From: Acidobacteria bacterium Ga0077553
GTDB lineage: Bacteria > Acidobacteriota > Terriglobia > Bryobacterales > Bryobacteraceae
NCBI GenBank assembly: GCA_001464575.1
Contig: LNFE01000209.1
Span: 1 to 64,000 of the forward strand
DNA: 64,000 nt
Direction: 5' to 3'
A model generated the notes under the pieces. The model ran no database searches and was not told the DNA's origin. It saw only the letters and a list, made by a program, of their open reading frames with translations. Below are positions 7,865 through 16,508 of the stretch, piece by piece. Within the stretch, counting starts at the first letter, position 1. Every line of letters starts with the position of its first letter. Made by a program: the position numbers and the translations under genes.

Positions 7865-9129
7865 AGTCCTGCCGCCGCCGGCAGCAGGACGCGAAACACG
7901 CTCCCCCGCCCCGGCTCACTGTCAAACTCCAGTCGCCCACCATGCTCGCTTACGATCTTCGCGACGATCGCCAAACCCAATCCGACGCCGTCCTTCTTCG
8001 TCGTAAAAAACGGATTGAAGATCGACTCCCGATGCTCCGGCGCCACCCCACTACCCCGGTCGATGACGGCGATCTCAGTCTCCTGCCCACTCAGCAGCCG
8101 GGTCCGCAAAGTGACTACCGCCGCGGCGGGACTCGCCTGCGCCGCGTTCAGCAGCAGGTTGAAAACCACCCGTTCCATCCATTCGCCGTCGACCTCCACC
8201 GGTCGAACCGCCGGGTCGTAGTTCTTATAAACCGTCACGGCCGGCGCCGGGGTCATTCGGTCAAACTCCTGCACCACCCGGTCCAACAATCCGTGCAACT
8301 CCGTCGGCGCCCGGTGCAGCGCGAGCGGACGGGCGAACTCGAGGAACCGGCCGACCAGCGAGTTGGCCCGGTCCACGTCGGAGGCGATGTAGCCAGCCAT
8401 CTCTTGCGCCAACTCATTCCCGGCCGGCAACTGCTTCTGCAGCACCTCGGCCGAAGCGCGAATGGTGCCGAGCGGATTGCGCAATTCATGCGCCAGTCCC
8501 GCGGTCAACTGCCCTAAAGCCGCCAGCCGCTCGGAGCGGCGCACCGCATCCTCGGCCTCTCGCAGATGTTGGTTGGCCGCCGCCAACTCTTCGGCCACGG
8601 CCTGATAGCGTTGCGCTTCGGCGCGGTTGGCCTGGGCCAACTGATACGTCAGGTAGCCCACCACCGGCAGGAAGATGATGCGCAGCAACAGCTCCTCCCA
8701 AATCACCAGATAGTCGCCCAGTTCGTTCCAATCGAGGAAGGCTAGAAAGGAGACGTATGCCACGCACGCAAGCCCGGTAAAAATTGTCGTCGCCAGCGGC
8801 CCGGTCGTCGTCGCGGCGCTCACTACCGGCAGCATCAGAATCGGGTAGTAACTCGAATTGATCGCGGCGGTGTAGCCGATTACGAGCCAGCAGAGAATCA
8901 GCTTGATGGTGATGGGCAGCATCTTGCCTCGCTCCGTGCGGAACAGGGCGATGCGCGGCTCCGCCAGTTGGAACAGCGCCAGCGCTACGATGCACACCAC
9001 GGACGGAACGTCGTGGAATGGACTTGCCAGCGCGAGGGCCGAAAAGAACAGCAGCCACACCAGATCCTGCGCCGCCACAAACGGAATGCGAAACCGGGCG
9101 AATTGCCCGTTAGGATCGGCGGCAGGCAC
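7861..9129 (-). CDS. Membrane sensor histidine kinase
   Basis: 422 aa. The N-terminal part has about five or six hydrophobic segments (residues 15-165: LVWLLFFSALALASPF, LILCWLVIGYTAAINSSYY, IIFLPVVGYLTYQLA) and no obvious periplasmic sensor domain, so the signal may be membrane-borne. A short coiled linker leads to the HisKA H-box (AHELRNPLGTIRASAEVL). The ATPase domain has N-box NLLLNAAQAS, G1 DRGSGV, and FFTTKKDGVGLGLAIV. The start codon is GTG. It is the cognate partner of the NtrC-type regulator downstream (4-nt overlap), resembling the AtoS/ZraS class. Confidence 0.9.
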   Translation of the reverse strand: MPAADPNGQFARFRIPFVAAQDLVWLLFFSALALASPFHDVPSVVCIVALALFQLAEPRIALFRTERGKMLPITIKLILCWLVIGYTAAINSSYYPILMLPVVSAATTTGPLATTIFTGLACVAYVSFLAFLDWNELGDYLVIWEELLLRIIFLPVVGYLTYQLAQANRAEAQRYQAVAEELAAANQHLREAEDAVRRSERLAALGQLTAGLAHELRNPLGTIRASAEVLQKQLPAGNELAQEMAGYIASDVDRANSLVGRFLEFARPLALHRAPTELHGLLDRVVQEFDRMTPAPAVTVYKNYDPAVRPVEVDGEWMERVVFNLLLNAAQASPAAAVVTLRTRLLSGQETEIAVIDRGSGVAPEHRESIFNPFFTTKKDGVGLGLAIVAKIVSEHGGRLEFDSEPGRGSVFRVLLPAAAGL

Positions 9130-9152
9130 GAAGCCATCTTAGCGTGCTTGCC

Positions 9153-9869
9153 CTAAACTAAGGCAGGAAGAATATCTCCGCTCGGGCCCTGCAGCGCGAT
9201 CGCCGCGCGAGTCGAGTACGGCGTCGTTTCGATATTCACTTCAATCACGAAACGCGCCATTCCAATGAGACCCGCTGCCGGATAGACCTGCGCCGAAGTT
9301 CCGACAACCAGCAAAAGGTCCGCCTGGGAGACGGCCCGCTCCGCCTCGGCCCAAACAATTCGCGGGAGATTTTCGCCAAACCAAACGACGCCGGGGCGCA
9401 GAGGCTCGCCGCACTCGGGGCAAGGCGGAGGAAGCGTGGGATACTCGAGCGCCCGGTCCTTCCGCTGATACGGACAGGCGACGCAGCGCGACTGCCAGAT
9501 GTCGCCGTGCACCTTCAGAATGCGGCGAGAACCCGCGCGGTCATGCAGGCCGTCGACGTTCTGCGTGATCAGCGTGAAACGCGGATGCTGCTCTTCCATC
9601 TTTACGAGTGCGCGATGCCCGGCGTTCGGCCCGGTGGCGTCAATCAAGCCCCGCCGCCACAAGTACCATTCCCAAACCGTCTTAGGATCCCGATCAAAGG
9701 CCTCCGGCGTCGCCAAATCCTCCGGCCGAAAATCCCGCCATAGCCCGCCGGCTCCGCGAAAGGTTGGAATCCCGCTCTCGGCGGAGATACCCGCGCCCGT
9801 GAGCACCGCAATCGAACCGGCTTCCGCCAGCCGCTGCCGCGCGGCGCTTAGCTCACGCTCGCTGGCCAT
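9153..9869 (-). CDS. cobB: NAD-dependent protein deacylase (sirtuin, CobB-type)
   Basis: About 238 aa. The Sir2 motifs are in order: the NAD loop GAGISAESGIPTFRG, TQNVDGLHDRAG, the catalytic His in KVHGDIW, two zinc Cys pairs (CVAC and CPEC), GVVWFGENLP, and GTSAQVYPAAGL near the end. The motif WYLWRR contains the Y-x-x-R pair that in class III sirtuins (SIRT5, E. coli CobB) recognises succinyl- or malonyl-lysine. The ATG at 9869 is the real start. The same frame stays open to 10763 only because the upstream cox15 gene carries a one-base shift, so the apparent 536-aa fusion is not a designed protein. The C-terminal VNIE region may be a few residues short. Confidence 0.88.
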   Translation of the reverse strand: MASERELSAARQRLAEAGSIAVLTGAGISAESGIPTFRGAGGLWRDFRPEDLATPEAFDRDPKTVWEWYLWRRGLIDATGPNAGHRALVKMEEQHPRFTLITQNVDGLHDRAGSRRILKVHGDIWQSRCVACPYQRKDRALEYPTLPPPCPECGEPLRPGVVWFGENLPRIVWAEAERAVSQADLLLVVGTSAQVYPAAGLIGMARFVIEVNIETTPYSTRAAIALQGPSGDILPALV

Positions 9870-10763
9870 TCCGTTGCCACCTTGGCCGTGCTCGCCCCGC
9901 CCGCCGCCGCAGGCCAAGCGCTCAGCCATGCGATCACCGTCAAAATCCAAATCGCCTGTGACACCAACAAGTGCACAATCTGCATCCAGCCCGGCGCGGC
10001 CAGCGCAATGTTCAATACGCCGAGTCCCACCTGCAGGAACACAACTCCAACCCTGCCGCCGCAAAGCCGCAAACACCCCAAGCAGAAAGAGCGCCGTGCC
10101 TGACGCGACAAACGGATGGACAATCCGCAGTTGGACCAGAAAATGCTGACCCGCCGTCAGGTCCTCGCGGATGCGAGCAAACAAGCCCGCGCCCAGGGTT
10201 GGCGGCACCGGAAACAGCGTATCGCCCAGCGCCGTGATGGCGCCCGTGATGTTGGTCAAAATCAGCACCAGCAAACCCGCACCCAGCAGCCGGTAACCTA
10301 GCAGCGATGGCGACGGCGGACGGCGACCGCCAATCCACCATGCCGTCGCGGTGGCCGTGGCCGTGAGCAGCAACGTGTTGGCCAGGTGAATCGAAATCAC
10401 CAGCGCCCGGCTGACCGAGGCGTCATCCACCACCAACTGCTTTTTCACGAGCACCGCGCCGATGAACCCTTCCACCAACAGGAAGAAGAATGCCCCGAGC
10501 GCCGCGTAGAAACTGCGGCCGCGACCTTCCCGGCGCCAAACCCAGACGAGCAGCCCCAATCCCAGAAACCCGCACAAGCCGCTCGTCACGCGATGCGTGA
10601 ACTCAATAATAGTCTTCGCGCCGGGAGCCTGCGGCACCACCTCGCCGTTGCACATCGGCCAATGGTCGCCACATCCGGCGCCCGCACCCGTTATCCGTAC
10701 CCACGCGCCGAACAGGATCACCGCAACGAGGTAGGCAACATAAAACCAGGCGAATCGCTTCAT
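9848..10763 (-). pseudogene. ctaA: Heme A synthase (CtaA/Cox15), frameshifted
   Basis: This is a Cox15/CtaA heme A synthase, which oxidises heme O to heme A for cytochrome oxidase in the inner membrane. The first 235 residues are normal: HWPMCNG, EFTHR with heme-ligand His57, the His in SIHLANT (126) and the His in RIVHPF (216). After LRRQ the frame becomes nonsensical. One base over, the family sequence resumes (VGVVFLQVGLGVLNIALAAP, then the fourth ligand His in QIVHLLVSQ) and ends in TAA at 9848-9850. Removing one C from the CCC at 10051-10053 joins the two halves. It overlaps the sirtuin start by 22 nt. Either a true one-base insertion or a sequencing error. Confidence 0.85.
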
Positions 10764-10768
10764 TTCCC

Positions 10769-12226
10769 CTACGAAAGAATCTTCTTGTGCACCACTCCCG
10801 CCACGTCCGTCAGCCGGAAGTCTCGGCCACTATAGCGGTACGTGAGCTTCTCGTGGTCCATGCCGAGAATATGCAGCACGGTCGCGTGGAAGTCGTGGAT
10901 ATGCATCCGGTCTTCGGCCGCATGGTAGCCGATTTCGTCCGTCGCGCCGTAGACGAACCCGGGTTTCACGCCCGCTCCCGCCATCCAGACCGTATAGCCG
11001 TACGGGTTGTGGTCGCGCCCGTTGCCACCTTCCGAGATCGGCGTCCGGCCAAACTCGCCGGCCCAGATCACGAGCGTATCGTCCATCATGCCGCGGGCCT
11101 TTAAGTCCTTGAGGAGGCCGGCAATGGGCTTGTCCACCTCATAGGCGTTCGAGGTGTGCTTGTTGAACAGGTCGGAGTGTTGGTCCCACTTGTAGCTGTG
11201 CGTCGCCTGCACGAACCGAACGTTTTTCTCGCTTAAGCGGCGCGCCAGCAGACACTGCCAGCCGAAGTCCGCCGTCCGGGGATCGTCGAGACCGTACAGC
11301 TTCTTGGTGGCCTCGCTCTCCTTATCGACAGCGAAGATCTCCGGAGCCTGCGTCTGCATCCGGAAGGCGAGTTCGAAAGCCTGGATGCGGGCTTCCATGT
11401 TCGGGTCGTACTGCCGCATCTCCGCGTGACGGCGGTTGATGTTCTGGATCATGTCCAGTTCATAGCGCTGCTGTTCCGGAGTCAGGCCCTTGTTCACCAG
11501 GTACTGAATGGGCTCGGACTTGATCTCCTCCACCTTCATGCCGGAGTGGCCGATCGGCGTACCCTGAAACGCGCCCGGCAGAAACGCGGAGCCAAAGTTC
11601 TTCGCGCCGCCGTGGGACAGCGTGGGCTTGATGGTGATGTAACCCGGCAGATCCTGATTCTCCGTCCCCAGGCCGTACACCGTCCAAGCGCCCATGCTCG
11701 GGCGCACGAACGTCGAACTGCCCGTGAACGATTGCAGCAACGCCGCGCCGTGGTCCACGCCTTCGCCCACGAGCGAGCGAACCACGCAGAGCTGGTCGAC
11801 GCAGTCGCGAACATGGGGGAACAGGTCGCTCACCAGAATCCCGCTCTTGCCGCCCGGCCGGAACTCCCACGGCGACTTCATCAGCGGCCCCGGAGCCTCA
11901 TCGGCAAATGCCAGCGGCCGCTTAATCGGCAGCGGCTTGCCATGGTCGCGGACAAGACGCTCCTTGAAGTCGAACGTATCGATGCTCGACGGGCCACCGT
12001 GCATGAACAGGAAGATCACCTTCTTCGCCCGGGGAGCAAAGTGCGGCTTCTTCGGCGCGAGGGGGTTCGTCGACCCGCCTTCCGTCGTAGCGGCCTCCGC
12101 CATCATGCTCAGGAATCCCAGGTATCCCAACCCGCCGCCAGCCGCGCGGAACGCCGCCCGGCGGGACATCGGTTTCACGCGGCGGGAGAACACTTCCTGG
12201 ATCGGATCTTTCGCTTTCTTGTCCAT
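10769..12226 (-). CDS. DUF1501 family protein with Tat-type signal
   Basis: 485 aa. The N-terminus has a twin-arginine-like signal (SRRAAFRAAGGGLGYLGFL). The body is a DUF1501 alkaline-phosphatase/sulfatase-fold protein: FLFMHGGPSSIDTFDFK, then VVRSLVGEGVDHG, WAGEFGRTPISEGGNGRDHN and near the C-terminus YHAAEDRMHIHDFHATVLH. The family is very common in Planctomycetes and Solibacter-type Acidobacteria and nearly always pairs with a PSD1 cytochrome protein, as here (15 nt between them). The substrate is unknown. It is presumably exported and may process a sulfated or complex polysaccharide, an inference from family context. Confidence 0.87.
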   Translation of the reverse strand: MDKKAKDPIQEVFSRRVKPMSRRAAFRAAGGGLGYLGFLSMMAEAATTEGGSTNPLAPKKPHFAPRAKKVIFLFMHGGPSSIDTFDFKERLVRDHGKPLPIKRPLAFADEAPGPLMKSPWEFRPGGKSGILVSDLFPHVRDCVDQLCVVRSLVGEGVDHGAALLQSFTGSSTFVRPSMGAWTVYGLGTENQDLPGYITIKPTLSHGGAKNFGSAFLPGAFQGTPIGHSGMKVEEIKSEPIQYLVNKGLTPEQQRYELDMIQNINRRHAEMRQYDPNMEARIQAFELAFRMQTQAPEIFAVDKESEATKKLYGLDDPRTADFGWQCLLARRLSEKNVRFVQATHSYKWDQHSDLFNKHTSNAYEVDKPIAGLLKDLKARGMMDDTLVIWAGEFGRTPISEGGNGRDHNPYGYTVWMAGAGVKPGFVYGATDEIGYHAAEDRMHIHDFHATVLHILGMDHEKLTYRYSGRDFRLTDVAGVVHKKILS

Positions 12227-12241
12227 GGTGGCTCTGTCTCC

Positions 12242-15064
12242 CTAATCGACGTACATGAATTCGTTGGACGCAATCAGCACGCGGCAAGCGCTCTGCCACG
12301 CGTCGGCTTCCGTCTTCGTGCCGGCAAACTTCTTTTGAAAGCTGTCGACGTAGCTCAGCATGGCGTCGGCTTCCGCCGCCGAAGCCTCCCGGTTCAGAAT
12401 CCGGGCGATGGCCTTGTCCACGCGCGGCCGCCCCGCCGGAACCTCTTTCACTAGGCTCTCCGCCAGCGCCTGGGCCTGATCCGCCACAAACTTGCTGTTC
12501 ATCATAAAGAGAGCTTGCGGCGCCACATTGGTAATGATGCGCCGGCCCTGGGGAGTGGTGGCATCACCGAAGTCAAATAAATTAAACAGCGCCGGTAGAT
12601 TGGCCCGGCGCAGCGGGAGATAGACCGTCCGGCGCACCTGTTCTTCGGGGTTGATGCTCAGCCGGCCGTTCGAGTTCTCGCCATCCGTGCCAAAACCGCT
12701 CTGCAGCGAACCACCCATGGTCAGATCGAGCTTGCCGGCGATGCCGAGCAGCGCGTCCCGCATCTCTTCCACCTGCAGCCGCCGCCGCACCACCCGCGAG
12801 AACAGTTTGTTCTCGGGATCGGCCTGGAACTGCTCCGGCGACGTCGCGCTCGACATCTGGTAGGCGCTCGACAACATTAGCTTCCGATGCATCGCCTTGA
12901 TGCTCCAGCCGGACCGCACGAACTCGGCCGCCAGATAATCCAGCAACTCGGGATGCGTCGGGCGCTCGCCCATCCGCCCAAAATTGTCGGGCGTCCGGAC
13001 AATGCCTTCGCCGAAATGGCCCTGCCAGATCCGGTTCACCATCACGCGGGCCGATAGCGGGTTGTCGGCGCTCGCCAGCCATTCCGCCAACTCGAGCCGG
13101 CCGCTGCCCTGCACGTTCTGGGGCTGCTGCCCGTCGCCGGCCATCACGATCGGAAACCGCTTGGGCGCGTCTTCGCCCAGCGAACCATAATCGCCGCGCA
13201 CGAAAACCTTCTGCTGCACCGGCGTGCCTTCCTGCACCGCGCAGGCCATCTCGGGCTCGGGGGGCAAGCTCTCCTTCAGCTTTTTCTGTTCCGCCTTCAG
13301 CGCGTCGAATTCAGCCTTGGCCGCCACACTGGCATCGGCGTTCACCACCGCATCGGAGACGCCCATCGGACCGCTATTGTCGAACACCTGACCGAAGAAG
13401 CGATCCTTTTCGTTGATCATCTTCGGCTTCTCGCTAAGCATGTTCTTTTCTTCAATCTGCCGGCGTTGCGGCTTGCGGTAAGACTCCAGCTTTTTGTGCC
13501 AGCCCGCGAGACTTTCAAGACTTGACGAAACGAACCCATTGGCGATCCGCTGCGCCGTCGCGTCATCCGCCGCCTGATCCCATTCGGCCAACCACGGCCG
13601 CGGGACTTCCCGCGCCCCGAAGTACTTTACCCAGCGGCCCAGCATCTTCGCGTCCAACTGCCGCGCCGCGGCGATCGCCGCCACATCGGCCTTTTTCAAT
13701 TCCACTTCCCGCGCGGCCATCATGTAGGCCGGAATCTGCGGCACCAGCTTCTCCTGAAGACGCCGCCGTTCCTTCTCCATCGCGATCTCAAGGTCAATCT
13801 GCTTGTGCTGCACCAAGGCCTCGGCGGCCTCATACTTCTCATACTGTTCCTTCGGCACGAGCGGCGTGAACAGTAGCTTCGAAACGTGGCTTTGGTCGTC
13901 CTTGAAATTCTTCGTCGATGCGAAGATGCCGACCATGCCGTAGTAATCCTTGGCGTAGAGCGGGTCAAACTTATGGTCGTGGCAACGGGCGCAGGCCAAC
14001 GTCACGCCCAGGAACGTTTTCGACACCGTATCCACCTGCTCGTCGTAGATGTCGTAGAGCATTTTCTGCTTGTCCTGCTGCGCGATGGCCTTGGCGCCCA
14101 GCGCCAGAAACCCGGTTGCGATGATCCCTTCGCGATTCAGCCCCGGCTTGCCATTCCGGGCCGGCAGAAGGTCCCCGGCCACCTGTTCCTTGACGAACTG
14201 GTTGTAGGGCAGGTCCTCGTTAAAAGCGTTGATTACGTAGTCGCGATACTTGAAGGCGTAGGGATAGCGATGGTCTTCATCGTTGCCGGTGGAGTCCGCA
14301 TAGCGCGCAATATCCAACCAATGGCGTCCCCACTTCTCGCCGTAGCGGGGCGAGGCCAAGAGCCGCTCGACTACCTTCTTAAAGGCGTCCGGCGAACGGT
14401 CCGCTGCGAAGTCTTTCATCTCCTGCTCGGTGGGCGGCAAGCCCGTCAGGTCGTACGTGGCCCGCCGGAGCAGGGTCAGCCGGTCGGCCGGCGGCGCTGG
14501 CTTCACGCCCTTCTCTTCAAGCTTCGCCATCAGGAACGCATCCACCGGCGCCTGCACCCAGGCCTTGTTTTTCACTGCCGGAGGCTGCTGCGGCTTCACG
14601 GGCTGGAAGGCCCAGAACTGCTTATCTTCCTCGCTCAGCTTGTTGCCATGCTTGCGGGTCCCGCTGCCGCCGGCCGCCACGACTCCCGCCTTCGGATCGT
14701 AGCCGGGCCACGGCGCACCCATCGTAATCCACTCGCGCAGCGCCGCAATCTCTTGGTCTTTCAACTTGCCCATGGGCGGCATCTTCAGCTTGCCCTCGTA
14801 GCTCGTCACCTGCAGCAACAGGCTCTGCTCGGGGCTCTCCACATTCACGAGCGACCCGCTGCCGCCACCCGCCATGAAGGCCGCGGCGCTCGACATATCG
14901 AGGGCCGAGGTTTTCACCTTCTCGTTGTGGCACATTTGGCACTTCTGGGCCAACACCGGCCGCACGTTCTTCTCAAAGAACTCGGCCTGTTCCTGCTTGG
15001 GAACCTGAGCGATCACCACTCCGGCAAATATCGTGACCAGCCACGCTGAACGGGTAACCATCAT
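12242..15064 (-). CDS. PSD1/DUF1549/DUF1553 planctomycete-type cytochrome c domain protein
   Basis: About 940 aa with an N-terminal signal segment (SAWLVTIFAGVVIAQ). A PSD1 cytochrome C domain contains one heme-binding CxxCH (CQMCHNEK, near residue 45). A DUF1549 domain follows (APVDAFLMAKLEEKG, then LTGLPPTEQEM and WGRHWLDIARYADS, with a further CARCH motif in VTLACARCHDHKFDP). The C-terminal DUF1553 domain has SARVMVNRIWQGHFGEGIV and later GRLSINPEEQVRRTVYLPL. The ATG at 15064 is preferred over a TTG at 15082 because GAGGTG lies 12 nt upstream. It forms a two-gene unit with the DUF1501 gene and is probably a periplasmic redox protein of unknown substrate. Confidence 0.88.
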   Translation of the reverse strand: MMVTRSAWLVTIFAGVVIAQVPKQEQAEFFEKNVRPVLAQKCQMCHNEKVKTSALDMSSAAAFMAGGGSGSLVNVESPEQSLLLQVTSYEGKLKMPPMGKLKDQEIAALREWITMGAPWPGYDPKAGVVAAGGSGTRKHGNKLSEEDKQFWAFQPVKPQQPPAVKNKAWVQAPVDAFLMAKLEEKGVKPAPPADRLTLLRRATYDLTGLPPTEQEMKDFAADRSPDAFKKVVERLLASPRYGEKWGRHWLDIARYADSTGNDEDHRYPYAFKYRDYVINAFNEDLPYNQFVKEQVAGDLLPARNGKPGLNREGIIATGFLALGAKAIAQQDKQKMLYDIYDEQVDTVSKTFLGVTLACARCHDHKFDPLYAKDYYGMVGIFASTKNFKDDQSHVSKLLFTPLVPKEQYEKYEAAEALVQHKQIDLEIAMEKERRRLQEKLVPQIPAYMMAAREVELKKADVAAIAAARQLDAKMLGRWVKYFGAREVPRPWLAEWDQAADDATAQRIANGFVSSSLESLAGWHKKLESYRKPQRRQIEEKNMLSEKPKMINEKDRFFGQVFDNSGPMGVSDAVVNADASVAAKAEFDALKAEQKKLKESLPPEPEMACAVQEGTPVQQKVFVRGDYGSLGEDAPKRFPIVMAGDGQQPQNVQGSGRLELAEWLASADNPLSARVMVNRIWQGHFGEGIVRTPDNFGRMGERPTHPELLDYLAAEFVRSGWSIKAMHRKLMLSSAYQMSSATSPEQFQADPENKLFSRVVRRRLQVEEMRDALLGIAGKLDLTMGGSLQSGFGTDGENSNGRLSINPEEQVRRTVYLPLRRANLPALFNLFDFGDATTPQGRRIITNVAPQALFMMNSKFVADQAQALAESLVKEVPAGRPRVDKAIARILNREASAAEADAMLSYVDSFQKKFAGTKTEADAWQSACRVLIASNEFMYVD

Positions 15065-15082
15065 GGACAGAACACACCTCAA

Positions 15083-15185
15083 GTCGATACGAGCACGGAC
15101 ACTGCCCGCAGTATTAAACTATCCCAATTGACGATCCAAGTCAAAGGTGGGAGCAAGCGTCGGGACACGGTAAAATAAGGGTCCC
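15083..15185. other. Divergent intergenic region between the PSD1 gene and tadA
   Basis: 103 nt with both neighbours transcribed outward, so it should hold promoters for each. For tadA a TAAAAT lies at 15171-15176, only 9 nt before the GTG, with no good -35 at the right distance. A TTGACG at 15128-15133 is too far upstream to pair with it. No hairpin or repeat stands out. Confidence 0.3.
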
Positions 15186-15653
15186 GTGACGATTTCCGAC
15201 CACGAAAGATACATGCGTCTGGCGCTCGAACAAGCCCGGCTGGCCGAAGCGGCCGGCGAGGTTCCGGTCGGCGCTGTGCTGGTCGACCACGGCCGAATTC
15301 TGGCCGCGACGCACAATGCGCCGGTCGCGCTGCATGATCCCACGGCCCACGCCGAGATTCTGGCTCTCCGCGCCGGCGGTCTCCAGCTGTCAAACTACCG
15401 CCTGCCCGGCGCCACCCTCTACGTCACCCTCGAACCCTGCATTATGTGCGCCGGCGCCATCGTCCACGCCCGCATCGGCACGCTCGTTTTCGGCGCTCGC
15501 GATCTGCGCTTTGGCGGCGTTAGAAGCAAGTTCGCCCTCGCCGACAGTGACCTGTTGAATCATCAGGTCACGGTCGTCGAGGGCGTCTTGGGCGATATCT
15601 GCTCGGCAATGTTGCAGAGTTTTTTCGCGGGCAAACGAAACGCGGGGAGCTAA
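15186..15653 (+). CDS. tadA: tRNA-specific adenosine deaminase (A34 to inosine)
   Basis: 155 aa, normal length for TadA, which deaminates wobble adenosine 34 in tRNA-Arg(ACG). The zinc and proton-shuttle motif is PTAHAEI (His and catalytic Glu), and the second zinc motif is PCIMCAGA. MRLALEQARLAEAAGEVPVG is the usual N-terminus. The start is a GTG at 15186. The C-terminus (VLGDICSAMLQSFFAGKR) matches the family's closing helix. It stands alone: the gene that follows is on the other strand and overlaps its stop by 4 nt. Confidence 0.94.
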   Translation: MTISDHERYMRLALEQARLAEAAGEVPVGAVLVDHGRILAATHNAPVALHDPTAHAEILALRAGGLQLSNYRLPGATLYVTLEPCIMCAGAIVHARIGTLVFGARDLRFGGVRSKFALADSDLLNHQVTVVEGVLGDICSAMLQSFFAGKRNAGS

Positions 15654-16234
15654 GCCGCTTTCTTCAACGGCACCAGATTCGACAGGGGTTGATGCGTCCG
15701 CTCCATCTGCACCACCTTCCGAATCCGGTTCTCGACGGCGTCGTCCGGCTTCGAACCCTTGAAGTACTCATCGAGCGGAAACAAGGCAAACGGACGCAGT
15801 TCCCGGAAGACCCGCCCCAACAACTCTTCAATCCGGTAGACCTGGTGGAAGAACGTACCTTTATCGATCTTCAGCCGCGCGCAACACAGTACATTGTTAG
15901 CGCCCAGCAGGAAATGGAACTTGAAAATCTCGTACTGCTTGGGGGTCAGTGCCCGTTTCGACACCAACAAAAAGTCGGCCATGTACTCTTCATCTTTCCG
16001 GCCCCACATGTTTCTCCGGGCATTGCCGCCGGAGTATTCGAGACTCACCTGAGTCATGCTTTTTTCTTTAGTGGCACATTCGCGAAAACGCCGATAGCAG
16101 GCGCGAAATATCGTGCGCATCACACAAGAACAAGGTGATGATCCGCCCCGTTTGCCGAGGCGTAGGCCCAAACCGTGGCAGTGCGTGCACTGGGAGGCGG
16201 CGAGCGCGATTGTGTCTGTACGAGTCCATTCCAT
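15650..16234 (-). CDS. Lineage-specific zinc-finger / HTH-like protein of unknown function
   Basis: About 194 aa. The ATG at 16234 is chosen because GAGGAG lies 9 nt upstream; the 33 extra residues of the longer frame have no such signal. Residues 15-45 hold a Cys-rich motif (CTHCHGLGL, then PCSC and FRAC) that looks like half of a DnaJ-type CxxCxGxG zinc site. The central and C-terminal part (ALTPKQYEIFKFHFLLGANN, then KIDKGTFFHQVYRIEELLGR) resembles a sigma region 4 or LuxR-like helix-turn-helix. I do not recognise a named family. A DNA-binding role is inference. It faces away from an XRE-type regulator across 274 nt. Confidence 0.65.
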   Translation of the reverse strand: MEWTRTDTIALAASQCTHCHGLGLRLGKRGGSSPCSCVMRTIFRACYRRFRECATKEKSMTQVSLEYSGGNARRNMWGRKDEEYMADFLLVSKRALTPKQYEIFKFHFLLGANNVLCCARLKIDKGTFFHQVYRIEELLGRVFRELRPFALFPLDEYFKGSKPDDAVENRIRKVVQMERTHQPLSNLVPLKKAA

Positions 16235-16508
16235 TTGTACGATCTCCTCAAGGTATGCCTTCCGATGTATTCCCAGAAGTGCGCCTTGCTTCCAATTCCT
16301 ATCCCAGAGTACGTTCCGCCTAATTTCCGTCAACGAATTCCAAATCTTGCAGTGAGAATAAATTTCCTACCTCCACCACCCCCAAACACCTTAATCAATT
16401 CAGTACTTTGCGGGTATTCTTATAAGAAATACCCACACCAATTCCAAAAATTCCCTGCTACGATTCATAGGAAGGCCAGTACCTATTTCCCGGAGGAATA
16501 CCCCAACC
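16235..16508. other. AT-rich divergent intergenic region
   Basis: 274 nt between two outward-facing genes, markedly richer in A and T than the coding DNA around it, especially 16330-16480. It contains an inverted repeat (16412-16434, listed separately), a GGAGGA at 16492-16497 for the rightward gene, and the GAGGAG for the leftward gene. I see no tRNA-like fold or terminator. Confidence 0.5.
16412..16434. promoter_or_regulatory. Inverted repeat, candidate operator
   Basis: Arms GGGTATT (16412-16418) and AATACCC (16428-16434) flank CTTATAAG, itself a palindrome, plus one extra A. TATAAG within it could act as a -10 box. It lies about 75 nt before the XRE-type regulator start and about 180 nt before the opposite gene. 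An autoregulatory site for the HTH protein at 16509 is the simplest reading, but nothing in the sequence proves which protein binds. Confidence 0.45.

Noticed and set aside
9153-10763. A 536-aa Cox15-Sir2 fusion protein
   Set aside because: The linker is out-of-frame sequence; the missing Cox15 helices and a stop are in the neighbouring frame, and the sirtuin has its own ATG at 9869.
13886-15049. A 387-aa plus-strand frame opposite the PSD1 gene
   Set aside because: No motifs and shadow-like composition; the PSD1 frame is clearly coding.
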